64,000 nt of DNA from Rapana venosa (taxonomy: Eukaryota; Mollusca; Gastropoda; Neogastropoda; Muricidae): contig CM054155.1 in NCBI GenBank assembly GCA_028751875.1, forward strand, positions 2,180,781 through 2,244,780, in the 5' to 3' direction. Position numbers and translations under genes: made by a program. Within the stretch, counting starts at the first letter, position 1. The number at the start of each line of letters is the position of its first letter. The notes below the pieces were generated by a model. That model had not been told where the DNA came from, searched no databases, and saw only the letters and a program-made list of their open reading frames with translations. Shown in pieces: positions 45,425 through 57,630 of this stretch.

Positions 45425-48230
45425 GAATATCTAGATATGTGTGTGTGCATGTACATGCATTTATGAGAGTGCATCTGTGTGTGTGTGTATGCATTTGTGT
45501 GTCCATATTTTCAGTTGGTATATACTCCTTTAATTAATCATGCCTGTGCACTACATGTAGGTTGCTGTAAAGTTTTTCTTTGAAATAGTTTTGTTCCAGG
45601 CTCTGGGCATTGATGATAGACTTCAGTAGCGACAAATATTGTTGTCATATCATGTAGATCCAGAAGATATTCCACAACCTATCATTATCATCATATCATA
45701 TATATATACAGATGAGTAGATATCCCAGAAAGTTACAGAAAATATTCCACAAAGTATCATTATCATATCATATAGATGATAGATATTCCTCAGATTATCA
45801 TCATATCCTACAGATGAGTAGATATTCTATAAATTATCATCATATCAAGTCCTATAGGTTGATTTGTAAAAGTATGTTTTCAGTGCTTTTTTGTTGTTGC
45901 TTTTTTGGGGGTGTTTGTTTTGGTTTAGATTTGTGGCTTGCGCAGCACTTGTATTCCAACATCCTTCCATTTGCACAGTTTATTTTGTGAATTGTATTCT
46001 TGCTAGTATTGTTCTAGTAGGTTTTTAAAACAACATAATTCAGTAGTGACAGTGTAAGGTAGCAAGAAGACTGAAACAGATTTATTTCTCCCTTTGTTAG
46101 TTGCCAAGGAATGCAAAAGAAGAAGAGGAGAAGAAGAAGAAGAAGACATTATTATGTCAACTGCAAGTGCTGAGGTGCTAATTTTTGTAGTTTTCATTAG
46201 TTCAAATGGGCATGCAGGTATAACAAGGGTCATTTGATTTTTTAAAAAAAAGATTGTTTATGGTATCAGCAACATAAAATCTATGAAGAAGAGTAAGCAG
46301 TTCAGTTAAAGCACTTTCAACACTCAGATAAGGATAGAAGACTTTTAAAACATGAAAATGTTGCTTCTTAGGAAAAATCCCCAACTAGTTTGTCTATGAG
46401 GATTTAAAAAATATTGACCCCTCTGTCAGAACAGGTGACTTTACGACGTTTTTCTGTAGGCTGTATCTCTCATTTTTGTTTGTAGATGGATCCACATCTT
46501 TTGTTTGTTTGGTTTTGTTTGTTAGGTGGGGTTTTTTTGTTTGATAAGCACTAACAGGAATGAGTTTGCCCTTAAATTAACTACTCAAGACATCCCTAAG
46601 GCAACAGGAGTTATTTATTGGCAAACTTGTTTTTGATATGTGGAATTAAGAGGAACAGTAAGTGAAGTGAATTAGGAACTACAAAAATAATGGTAAGATA
46701 AAAGCAGAATGACTCCAGCACTTAGGAATTGCCAACAAATAAAAATAAAGACAGAATATGTACCTAATGACTCAAACAATGAGGAATAAATAAATAAATA
46801 GAGATTGTATGCATAGTGAATAAATGACAAAGAATCTAAAAGATAAGATAGAACATATGCATAGTAACTCAAACAATGAGGAAATAAACAAGATAAAGGT
46901 AGAATATATACATAGTGACAGCTGATCACAGGTCAAGGCAATGCCAAGACTGCAGTTTACAAAAAACATCTCCAGTTGCTCAAAAGTAAGGTTTTGCAGG
47001 TGAAGTAAAAACATCTAGTTCTGAAACACTAAATATTTTGATCAAAGATATATTTATCAAATAAATATGATCTTAATGGCGCCTAACCAACCTGACAGCC
47101 TACCTGAAGGGTGTCTTCAAAACACAAGATGGTTTAACACAGAAGTATTTTTTATATGAACACCCCCGGACTATTTGACAAGGAAATATTTTCCATGCTA
47201 AATTGTTCATAATAAAGGAATCTTTCCCACAAGAAATGCTGTTTTGCTAAAGGTACTCTTCTCAGACAAAATATTGAATACTATTTTCATAAGAGCATAC
47301 TTTTCAAGAGCAGACCATATTTTACTAGAAGCAAAATTCACTTTCTTAACCTCATGTTCACCAAAGCACACACTTTATTTATTGTTGTTCTTTATTTCAT
47401 AGATCTGTTTGTTTCTTTTCTGTATATTTGTATGCACACACCCACCCTCTCTCCTTCCAGCCATTATTCTTAGAAATAGTTTGGGCGACAAGATATTTGT
47501 TATCTATCTGTTTATTCATGACAAAGATTTTCATGTCTGTTGAAATAGTTTGGTTGACAAGTTATTTATCTATCTGTTTATTTGTTACATTGATTTTCAT
47601 GTCTGTTAGAAAGTGTAACAGCGATGACATTGATTAGGCAGCATTATTTATGGTCATCTTATAATAATGCTCATTATAAACAAAAATGTGTTTTGTATTT
47701 TTGGGTGGGTTTTTTTATCCCATCAGTTCACAGTTTGGGTGAATTTTTATCTGAGACCATAATGCGATTTTGAAACAAGATTGGTGTTTAAGGTCATTAT
47801 AGATATGTGTAATTTAAAAAAAAAATTGTTTTAACCCACAGAATTGAGGCCAGAAGCAGAATGGAGGAAGAGAATTGAGGCGGGAACAGAATTGAGGCCA
47901 TGAGAAGCATTGAGGGAGGAAAAGAATTGAGGCCATGACCAGAATTGAGGGAGAAACAATTCAGGCAAGGAACAGAATTGAAACTGGTCTTGTTCAGGTT
48001 GTGACTTTCAATATGAAAATGTATTTGTCATTAATTTGCTATGAGAAAAACAGAGTATGTCATTAGTGTTCTCTGTTTGAAAAACAAACAAACAGAACAG
48101 AGGCTATCTGCAAGTAAACTGATTTTGGTGGGGTTTTTTTTAGAGTCGTTGTGGGGTGGAGGTTGTATTTGAAATGGTAGGCCTGTTTTGTGATAGACAG
48201 ACTGTATGTACTATTAGAGGGTATGGTAAG
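45425..48230. other. no recognised gene; AT-rich
   Basis: AT-rich sequence with short TG tracts (45430-45505), repeats of 'cagatgagtagatattc' type at about 45660-45850, a GAA run at 46110-46146, and several 'gaattgaggc(c)' repeats at about 47840-47980. No protein-like ORF. Confidence 0.45.
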
Positions 48231-48532
48231 GAAGGTAAAGGTAAAGGAGTCCCATAACCTATAAGGTCGTAGGGGAGCGAGGCGTCAGAGACCTCACTTC
48301 TCTAGGGCCAGCATAATGAGGGCAGCGCCCATCCCCTCTCCCTCGCTGCTTTACCTTCCCTGACCCTAAAGAGGGCAGGTACCCATTTACGGCTGGGTGA
48401 ACTGGGGGAACTGTACTGAAGCCAAGGCGCGCAAACGGTCACCCATCCAACTGGTAACCACGCTCGACGCTGCTTAACTTGGCTGGGGGAAAGCGAGTGC
48501 TCTGACCACTGAGCTATCCCGTCCCCGGGAAG
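48231..48532 (-). mobile_element. chimeric tRNA / 5S rRNA-derived SINE
   Basis: The minus strand begins near 48530 with a tRNA-like A box 'TAGCTCAGTGGTCAGAGCA' (48498-48516) and then, at about 48483-48436, a stretch strongly resembling the internal control region of 5S rRNA: 'AAGTTAAGCAGCGTCGAGCG', 'TGGTTACC', 'TTGGATGGGTGACCG'. Next comes a core 'TTCACCCAGCCGTAAATGGG', similar to family D, and the 3' end is TTTACC-like. 'atggtaag' at 48223-48230 and 48533-48540 may be an 8-bp target-site duplication. Confidence 0.8.
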
Positions 48533-49198
48533 ATGGTAAGATGGTGTGCAATTTTGGTAGGGTTTTTGTGAGCAAAATGTATTTGCTGTTAGTTAAATGG
48601 TGATATGTGTGTGTGGTGTGCATGGATGCACACACACGTGTGTGTGTGTGTGTGTAGTTGGTTTACCTGCCTTTGTAGTCAAGATGTGCTTTCCTAAAAT
48701 GGAATTGCTTGTATTGAAAATCCTCCCTTTTAGAGCGGTTATGTAGATTTAGCCAAGTGTTTTCTTTTCCCTGAAAACTTTCAGTAGACTTTGCTAATAG
48801 TGATATCATGCACATATTGATTGGTCTGCATGATATGTAGTTGTAGGGTGTATAATTATATTTGTGTAGAGATTATACATACATATATATATATATTTTG
48901 GGTATAGATTGAGAGTGTTGTATTGAATGGTGATAGTGTCCTCAAGTATGATGATAATTTTAGAACTAGTTGCCAGAGTGTGAAATGTATGTCTTTCAGT
49001 TTCACGATACTGAATTTTTATATCATTGGCCTTTTTATTTGGTCTTCAATTTTACTTTGGAAATTATGTAACATAAACATGTGTCCATGTAGTTTTCTAA
49101 CTCAACATTTAACAGACAATTTCAGGACCACTCAACTAACAGATGTCAGAATTTACATCTTGCTGGGCTATAAAAAAAAATGTTATTTTCCATTCCAG
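48533..49198. other. non-coding interval
   Basis: AT-rich; TG/CA palindromic run at about 48606-48655 and a short TA run at 48882-48896. Ends in a pyrimidine-containing acceptor 'ttttccattccag' at 49198. Confidence 0.45.
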
Positions 49199-49280
49199 GC
49201 TAGAGGTCCAAGGTTGAACAATGGTGATATTTTGCAAGTGCCACTGTTTTGGCCTACCTTTGGGGATAAAGGAATGAAAG
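49199..49280 (+). CDS. possible internal exon, unknown protein
   Basis: An 82-bp segment between 'ttccattccag' and a good donor 'AAAG|gttagt'. In phase 0 it reads ARGPRLNNGDILQVPLFWPT followed by a glycine- and lysine-containing end, with no stop, and leaves phase 1. The next segment (49381) enters in the matching phase. Its codon content looks protein-like. No family recognised. The LRR exon at 30588-31508 also leaves phase 0 on the same strand, so the two could belong to one gene with a long intron, but nothing in the residues links them. Confidence 0.35.
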
Positions 49281-49380
49281 GTTAGTGCCTCATTTCTTCA
49301 TCCCTGGTCAGTGGGCAATATCTAACAAACTCCTCCTTTCCCCAGTGGACTTCAGTGTGGTTGGTTGGTTCTTTCTCCAG

Positions 49381-49651
49381 GCATTCCTCAGATGAACATC
49401 CTGGGGGTTATCCAGAATAGCAATGTTCATGCCTCACCTGAGGCAATTACTGAGATGGAGAAGTGCACACTGGATGAGACGTCAGCATGTATGGCTGTTT
49501 TCAAGTACCCCATCATAGGCAGCCACACTCTGACTTCAGGGGTTCTATGGCCATTCATTTTGGTTGACATCCTTTTCTTGTCGTTTGATTTTGTGTTGAA
49601 CATGCTCAGTTCTTCTGTGCAGAAGAATAATCTTTATCACATAGCACTGTG
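49381..49651 (+). CDS. possible terminal exon, unknown protein
   Basis: Follows the acceptor 'ctttctccag' at 49380. Joined to the exon ending at 49280 it reads through in frame (codon GGC split 1+2), starting GIPQMNILGVIQNSNVHASP, later DETSACMAVFKYPIIGS and a hydrophobic stretch WPFILVDILFLSFDFVL that could be a membrane segment, ending at TGA 49649-49651. No known family. The frame agreement across the intron is the main support; chance gives one in three. Confidence 0.35.
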
Positions 49652-51228
49652 AAGCATAGGCCATCATCATTATGATCTGATGGGATTTGGGTATTGCAGT
49701 CCACGGCTTCAGTTAGGACACAGTGGTTGATTGTTGATTTGGTGTTGGTTAACCATTGGTTGGTGGCTGTTTGTTGTCTTTGGTTTCTGTGTTTGTTTGT
49801 TTGTTCAGGACTTTGGGTGTGTGTTGACCTGTTGTCAAGCGCTTTGATTTGGGCTTGTTTTTTTGTTTGTTTGTTTTATTTTACAATATACAGCACTATA
49901 CAAATTCCATATATCATTATTAATATTACTATTGTGGTGGTGTTTGTTTTGTTTAGTTTTGCTTCTTCATATTGGGGAGGGGGGGGGGGTGAGAGAGGAA
50001 GACTTCTATTGGATACTTTTATTTTCATACATGTTTACTTCCTGAAAAGATTTTTTTCCCATAGATTATAATATATATGAGTATTTGATTATATATGTTA
50101 TTTTGAATATACTTCATTGTTTTGAACATATTTTGTTTGTTTTTTGTCGGTGGCACTGTGGTTGTATTGTATGCCTGAATTCATTTTATTACCAATGAAA
50201 TAATGGCTAACATTTTCTAGGGTGTTTTACCTTCTTTGATCTTCTTTGAATATTGTGTGAATTTGTTTCTTCTTTGATATTTTCTGTTATGCTCGTGATA
50301 TATAATGTTTTTGATGGATAAGTGTGCAGTGTGTTTTTCTTTGGATTATGCTGTTAGTGTAATGAAATATTCTCTTGGTTGGTTGGTTGGTTGGTTTGTT
50401 TTTGATCATCACATGGTGAAACAGTACGGCAGTTGTAAGCCATCAGTAGTGGTACAGCCTGGGTCAGCTTTTGAACAATGATCATTCAAGACACTGTAGA
50501 CTTTGATTTTTTTAAAAGCTTTTCTTGATTTTGTGTTTAAGAAAGTTTAGAGAAAATTATCTAATTTATTTCATGTAGTAGGATGTAGGTAAGCTTTTTT
50601 TTTATGAAGTAATATAAGCCTTTCTGTAGTCTGGGGTAATGGAAGCGACTATTAGGGCCAAAACAGTTGCTGAAGACAGTGGTGCAGGCGGGAAGACACT
50701 GGCAATGTGCACAAAGTTTGTCTGTCCATTTTTACATGGAAACAAAGACACATGTTTTCCTGTTTGCTGAGAGCAACTTCCAGAGATGATTATCAACTTT
50801 GGGGAAGTTCCCCCCCCCACACAAAAAAGTATTTTTGAAAGCTTACCACATTCAACTTTTGTGACACTTTTTACACGTTCTCATTGTTTTGAACAAAGTG
50901 ATGGGCCAGTTTTATGTATAAAAAAATTGGAGACTGTTGTAGCATATCAAAATAGTGTTATCATTTTGATTCAAACTTCTGACACATTATCAAAACCAAT
51001 GGAATTCGTTTTATTTCATCAACCTGATAAATTATTTGTCTTGATCAAAATCATTTGTATGTCTTGATCTGTTTTCAGTAAGTCCTGTGGGACTACTTTA
51101 ATATCTCATCTTTTGTTTTGTTTTTCTTTGTCTAAGGATATATATATTATATAAAAGATCTGATGAAATACTCGCAACAGCTCAAATGGTTACGCAGTAT
51201 CAGTCAGACGTCCTGTTTCATTTGTCAG
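49652..51228. other. no recognised gene; T-rich
   Basis: TG/TTTG-rich, with a G run at 49978-49989, 'ggttggttggttggttgg' at about 50378-50395 and a C run at 50810-50818. Small ORFs without motif. Confidence 0.45.
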
Positions 51229-51615
51229 GAAAACCTGTGGAATTTAACCTTGGAATGCCTATAGGATAAGAACTGGTGACCAGCATTTGCAGTGTTACTG
51301 GGAAACCTGTGGCATTGAACCTCGGAAAGAACTGGTGACCAGCGTTTGCAGTGTTCCTGGGAAACCTGTGGCATTGAACCTCGGAAAGAACTGGTGACCA
51401 GCGTTTGCAGTGTTACTGGGAAACCTGTGGCATTGAACCTCGGAAAGAACTGGTGACCAGCGTTTGCAGTGTTACTGGGAAACCTGTGGCATTGAACCTC
51501 GGAAAGAACTGGTGACCAGCCTTTGCAGTGTTACTGGGAAACCTGTGGCATTGAACCTCGGAAAGAACTGGTGACCAGCGTTTGCAGTGTTACTGGGAAA
51601 CCTGTGGCTCTTAAT
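51229..51615 (+). repeat. 59-bp minisatellite
   Basis: About 6.5 units of 59 bp ('gggaaacctgtggcattgaa', 'cctcggaaagaactggtgac', 'cagcgtttgcagtgttact'). The first unit is longer and diverged ('cttggaatgcctatagga'), the internal ones nearly identical. Confidence 0.95.
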
Positions 51616-51798
51616 GACAGGCTGGTCTGGTTATACTGTAGATGGAGAGATTCATGAACTCTGACCCATCTTTGCCACTTTGGTTGGTTAGTCTGAAAAG
51701 CCTGTGTGTATATTCTCATTGTAATGCCTATCTAAGCCTGTTTTTCTTTTCTTTAGAGATTTACCTCTTTTTTTTTTCTTTCTTTTCTTTTTTTTTAT

Positions 51799-52344
<546 letters not shown>

Positions 52345-52625
52345 CTATTTTTGGGTATAGATTTGTTGTTGTTTTACAATGTAGATTTGCTGTTGTTTTA
52401 CAATTATTGTGTATAGATTTGTTGTTGTTTTACAATTATTGCATGTAGATTTGTTGTTGTTTTACAATTATTGTGTAGATTTGTTGTTGTTTTACATTTA
52501 TTGCATATAGATTTGTTGTTGTTTTACAGACTATTCCTGCATATGAATTTGTTGTTGTTTTACACTGATATTGCATATAAATTTGTTGTTGTTTTACAGG
52601 CTATTCCTGCATGTAGATTTGTTGT
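52345..52625 (+). repeat. 31-bp-type minisatellite
   Basis: About eight or nine units with core 'agatttgttgttgttttaca' followed by a variable 'attattg(tg/ca)t' or 'ggctattcctgcat' segment. Confidence 0.9.
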
Positions 52626-53760
52626 GTATTGATGTTGTGGACCATGCTGATCTGCAAATTGCCAGACTCTGCACCAAAAGTGTTATGCTGTATGGAGTGA
52701 TATGTACTTCCCTGTGAACAATTCCAGTGTGTCCAAATCAGTACTGTTTTGTCAACAGAAGAGGTGGTGGTGGTGCTTTTTGGGTTTGGTTTGGTTTGGT
52801 TTGTATTATTTCCCCTGGGTAGTGGTTTTGTTCTGTTTTATCACTTTTTTCCTCATTTTTTAAAGTGTTTTGCATAATTATATTATGATTTGATATTTTC
52901 ATTTACAAATTTCAGATACCTTTATGTTTTGTTATAGGTTTACAGAAGTATATTGTTGTGTATTTTGAGGGTAGGTTTGGGGTATTTTTTGTTTTCTTTA
53001 AAGAAACTGTTCTGGAAATGAATAAGGGGTTTTTTAATCATTAGAAAAGGGTCTTCTCAGTTAAAATGTACCTCATATCCCGTGAACCAACAGAAATATA
53101 TATATATATGTAGAAATTAAAATGCGCCATCAAACTGCACAATGTTATAATCATTGTGTTTGTGCAGCTTCAGAGTTTTGTTGGGGGGGGTTGTTTATCC
53201 CACAGAAGAGCAAATGGCCACAAGCAGCAGGCTGTGACAGAAGACATGTCAGCTCTACAGTCCGTTTTAATGACACTGACAGAGGCAACACACCAGCAAC
53301 AGCAATGAATCACCTGCAAAAGTTGACTGCAAAGATTACCCCCCCCTCTCCCCCTTTTAAGGATTTTTTTTTTTTTTGGGGGGGGGGGGTGTGTTTGAGA
53401 GATTAAAACTCATATGTTATTGATAAACTTATGTATCACTTTCTTTTTAAGAAAATATATTAAAAAAAGAAGAAGAAAAAAATCCACACTACCAAGCACA
53501 AAAAAGCCCAGTAGAATGGACAGTCTTGTGTGGTCCTTTTCTATGTCAAGCAGCAAAGCTCCCTTCCCTATGGTTGATGTTCAATGTTCGTTATGAACAG
53601 AGGTCAGTTACCATGTTGTTTGCAACACTCGACAATATTTTCCACCTGTGTCATTGTTGATGGAGCAGCGGAAAAAAATGTTTTCATCATGAAATCAACT
53701 AGAATGCGGCTTGTAAAATGTGTCCGTTATATTTAAATCACAATGTTGTTTGTAGAATGT
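52626..53760. other. no clear gene
   Basis: Contains a TATATA run (53096-53109) and a T run followed by a G run at 53365-53389. The segment after 'tgtttatcccacag' (53202) is open for about 45 codons (KSKWPQAAGCDRRH and on) and could be an exon, but no donor of convincing quality or family match was found. Confidence 0.35.
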
Positions 53761-53799
53761 TGCAATATGTATCCATTGTTGTGTGTAGAAAGTTTTGAT

Positions 53800-53920
53800 A
53801 TGACTGTATGAACTGTTGTCTCTGTAGAATGTTTCAATATGTATAAACTGTTTGTAGAATGTTTCAGTATGTATAAACTGTTTGTAGAATGTTTCAGTAT
53901 GTATGAAGTAGCATATTGTT
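53800..53920 (+). repeat. 30-bp minisatellite, about 3 units
   Basis: 'tgtttgtagaatgtttcagt' plus 'atgtataaac' repeated, with diverged half-units upstream from 53750. Confidence 0.8.
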
Positions 53921-54564
53921 TGTCCTGTGTGGATGTCTGTGGACTGTTTCTAGCAATAAATTGCAGGTGATGTTCAGGTACTAGCTGTATCGGTGAGATA
54001 GGCTAACTAACCCTCTGCTGTACAGAAAACACATTCCCCAAAAGTATCGGTTATGCAGGGTCATATCACTGGTCTGTTTGCCCTTTATGCAGGCTGTTCT
54101 TACTGTTTGTCGTTATGCAGAGTGATATTGTCTCCGTATTTACTGGTATTATTTCTCTGTTGTGATATCTGTTGACTGGTGTAGATGGTCACGGTTAGTG
54201 CTCTATGGGTGTAGAGCAAATAAAAGAGAAACAAGTCTGAAAGTGGCCTTGCATCTTGATTTTTCGTATGATTATATTAATTTTATAAACCACGACAATG
54301 TTCCTCACTATCTAATTCACACTCAAGGTACATTACAACCAGCAAATAAGAGAATTTCCTCAATGGTAGATGAAAAGCGTGCAACAAAAGAATTCTGCTG
54401 CACTGGGAATCCATCAATATGCCATTGTGTACACGATTGTAGTAGATGAAGGCAAAACAGGACAAGAGTGAAGCAGACATTCCTTCACAACCATACACAT
54501 TGATGGCTGTATACAGAGGCTGAAGTGACCCTTGTCTGTAAAACACATGTGCCCCACCTCCGCT

Positions 54565-55541
54565 GTCCCATCTATCTCTGACACTATTAAGATATCTACA
54601 CTATGCCCCCCTATCTCTTACACTATTAAGATATCTACATCATCCCCCTATCTCTTACACTATTAAGATATCTACATCATCCCCCTATCTCTTACACTAT
54701 TAAGATATCTACATCATCCCCCTATCTCTTACACTATTAAGATATCTACATCATCCCCCTATCTCTTACATTATTAAGATATCTACATCACCCCCCTATC
54801 TCTTACACTATTAAGATATCTACATCACCCCCCTATCTCTTACACTATTAAGATATCTACATCACCCCCTATCTCTTACACTATTAAGATATCTACATCA
54901 CCCCCCCTATCTCTTTCACTATTAAGATATCTACATCACCCCCTATCTCTTACACTATTAAGATATCTACATCACCCCCCTATCTCTTACACTATTAAGA
55001 TATCTACATCACCCCCCTATCTCTTACACTATTAAGATATCTACATCATCCCCCTATCTCTTACACTATTAAGATATCTACATCACCCCACCCCTATCTC
55101 TTACACTATTAAGATATCTACATCACCCCTATCTCTTACACTATTAAGATATCTACATCATCCCCCTATCTCTTACACTATTAAGATATCTACATCACCC
55201 CCTATCTCTTACACTATTAAGATATCTACATCACCCCCCTATCTCTTACACTATTAAGATATCTACATCACCCCACCCCCTATCTCTTACACTATTAAGA
55301 TATCTACATCACCCCCTATCTCTTACACTATTAAGATATCTACATCACCCCACCCCCTATCTCTTACACTATTAAGATATCTACATCACCCCCCTATCTC
55401 TTACACTATTAAGATATCTACATCACCCCACCCCCTATCTCTTACAGTATTAAGATATCTACATCATCCCCTATCTCTTACACTATTAAGATATCTACAT
55501 CACCCCCCTATCTCTTACACTATTAAGATATCTACATCACC
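54565..55541 (+). repeat. 36-bp minisatellite, left part
   Basis: About 27 units: 'ctatctcttacactattaag' then 'atatctacatca' and three to eight C residues. Each unit holds the palindrome GATATC. The C-run length is the main variation. Continues after the retroposon at 56414. Confidence 0.95.
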
Positions 55542-56377
55542 AGCCGCCATGGCGCAGTGGTTAGCGCCTTGGGTTACGGACTGGAAGGTCGCGGGTTCGA
55601 ATCCCATAAGAGTCATAGGGATTTTTCGGACTCCGGCCGGCTCCTACCCAGAGTGAGTGTGCTGTGGGCTCAGTGGGAAGACTGGGACCACACAGTCGAG
55701 CTTCATCCACTTAACGGATGCGAGTTTGAGAGTGTTGCTCAAATTACCTGACCAACACTGCAGGTGTCTGTATCTCTCGGGCCCGGTTGACGCCGGGATA
55801 TATTATGATAGTAAGCGTAGAGTACAGCCCTGTCAAGTAGTCTCAAAGCATATGCACTTCCACAGCAGCATCATTACGTCATCCTCATTGTCATTGATCA
55901 TCATGCAATTAAAAAAATTGCCTCGATTCGGTGGGTCCCAGTTTCTCTGGTCTCATGGTGGCCTCAGATTTGTTTGCCCATACACTTCGTGCCTGTGGTG
56001 AGTTTGTGTCAAAGCTTTGGGGTTGGGGGTTTGCAGGGGACGGTTGTTGGAGGGACGTTGTGGTGGTTGCCACCTCGGGTGGGCAACTCACTCAGTCTGG
56101 CTCCGCGACTGAGCTAATACTGTCGTTAGTAGGGGGCTTAGTAAGTGGTGTCCTGCGTATGTTAGCTCAGAACAGGCACCACTGAACCGCCAAAGTGACC
56201 CAGCAGCAGTGCAGGGCCCCTCTGGCTGGTGGCCCCACGGCGGCCTGATAGTGATTGGCTCCCTGTGGACCTCCGACTCTGAGGATGAGACATAACAAAC
56301 CTAGGTATGGTTGTGGCGGGGAGATTGGATTGGGCGGCGTGGGAACAGCAGGACGGGGGACGTCACAGAAGATGAGG

Positions 56378-56413
<36 letters not shown>
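55542..56413 (+). mobile_element. long tRNA-headed poly(A) retroposon
   Basis: About 870 bp. The head has an A box 'tggcgcagtggttagcgc' (55550-55567) and a B box 'ggttcgaatcc' (55594-55604) with tRNA-like spacing. A long GC-richer body without protein motifs follows, and it ends in about 22 A residues (56392-56413). 'gatatctacatcacc' lies at both edges (55527-55541 and 56414-56428), as expected for a target-site duplication, though the same string is part of each array unit. At this length it is either an unusually long SINE or a chimera of a SINE head and another transcript. Confidence 0.75.
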
Positions 56414-56415
<2 letters not shown>

Positions 56416-56635
56416 TATCTACATCACCCCCCTATCTCTTACACTTTTAAGATATCTACATCACCCCCTATCTCTTACACTATTAAGATATCTACATCAC
56501 CCCCCTATCTCTGACACTATTAAGATATCTACATCACCCCCCTATCTCTGACACTATTATGATATCTACATCACCCCCCCCCCCCCCCCCACCCCTATCT
56601 CTTACACTATTATGATATCTACACCATTCTGACAA
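56414..56635 (+). repeat. 36-bp minisatellite, right part
   Basis: Six units of the same array, with 'ctctgacacta' and 'tatgatatc' variants and a longer C run at 56573-56590, ending near 56635. Confidence 0.9.
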
Positions 56636-56749
56636 GTCTTCTGTTTTTCTTTCGTTTACAAAAGGAAAACAAAGTTTACTTTCATTTTGTGTTTCTTTTT
56701 AGCCCCACCAACTACAATGCTGAATTTTAGCATGATTTTCTGTCAAGAA

Positions 56750-56753
<4 letters not shown>

Positions 56754-56791
<38 letters not shown>
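56754..56791. repeat. (CA)n microsatellite
   Basis: CA dinucleotide run. Confidence 0.95.
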
Positions 56792-56792
<1 letters not shown>

Positions 56793-57417
56793 GTGACATA
56801 TTAAAGATGTAAAAATGGGAAGAAAAGTCGGAAGATATTGACACACCTGAAAACAGAAGTAAAGTGAAGAGACAAGAGTGTGAAGGAAGTGAAGCTTCCT
56901 CACCAAGAAACGATGCCCAGAGCACAGCAAGGTCACAAACCCTCAGCCGCCTATGCCCCATGCTTCCCTGCAAGCAAAGAGTACAAGACAGAAAGGAAAA
57001 AGAGCAGGCGGCGAGAATGGCTCAGCCTGCAAGTGAAGGTTGGTTCAGAGGTCCCTGGTTCAAGCCTCACTAGTGTCTGACTGCAGCATGACCTGGGAGC
57101 AGCACCGCTCATGGGGAGAGTTGAGGTCAGTGACGCGGGCAGAGCTGTAGCTCCCCAACTCTGTGGGCCCCCAGGCAGCGCGGTGCAATGTAACCAGCGT
57201 CTCTTTGCAGGGCTGGCCTTGGCCTTTGCTCGCTCCCCTCGACTTCTTCACAGGAGACGACAAACGGACCTGAGGCGCAGTGTAGGAACACATGCAGAAC
57301 AGAACATCTCGTGCCCCCACTAGCCATAACCTCCTCCATGTTTTGTAGCAGCAGAGCAGGCCAGTTATGCCTGGTGGTATGGATAACAGGGACATACCCA
57401 GCATGCAAGCTACTTCA
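56792..57417. other. no recognised gene
   Basis: GC-richer interval with overlapping small ORFs on both strands and no family motif. 57020-57070 has a tRNA-like 'tggctcagcc...ggttcaagcctcac', possibly an eroded SINE head, but the body after it matches no other copy in the window until 57418. Confidence 0.4.
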
Positions 57418-57630
57418 GGCAGAAGGATGAGACTATATACCGAGGCATGCAGAACATCTTGCGCACACGTTAAATCCTGTTCCGCTTTTCAAAAGAGTAG
57501 GCCATTGTGTGCCGGTGGAAACAGATGACAAAATTTACAAAACCGCATACACACGGGGACTGAATGTAAAAAAGCACATGAGTGCTTATTCCATTAACGT
57601 CGATATAAAAGAATAAATAGATAAATAAAT
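57418..57630 (+). mobile_element. SINE family A copy, 5'-truncated
   Basis: Starts in the body ('ggatgagactatataccgag', 'gcagaacatcttgcgcacac', 'gttaaatcctgttc') and ends with the tail 'acggggactgaatgtaaaa', the hairpin 'AAGCACATGAGTGCTT', 'cgatataaaagaataaa' and a run of AAAT/AGAT units. Plus-strand counterpart of 45080-45424. Confidence 0.85.

Noticed and set aside
48436..48483. 5S rRNA gene
   Set aside because: Only about 45 bp of the internal control region is present, inside a SINE of about 300 bp.
53122..53406. Exon after 'cccacag' at 53202
   Set aside because: Acceptor is acceptable, but no convincing donor, conserved frame or family similarity was found.
55542..55615. Functional tRNA gene at the start of the poly(A) element
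   Set aside because: Head of a retroposon ending in poly(A) inside an array; the 3' half of a tRNA acceptor stem is not evident.
57010..57085. tRNA-like segment near 57.0 kb as another SINE head
   Set aside because: Only a B-box-like string is visible, the A box and spacing are poor, and the following body matches no other copy until 57418.
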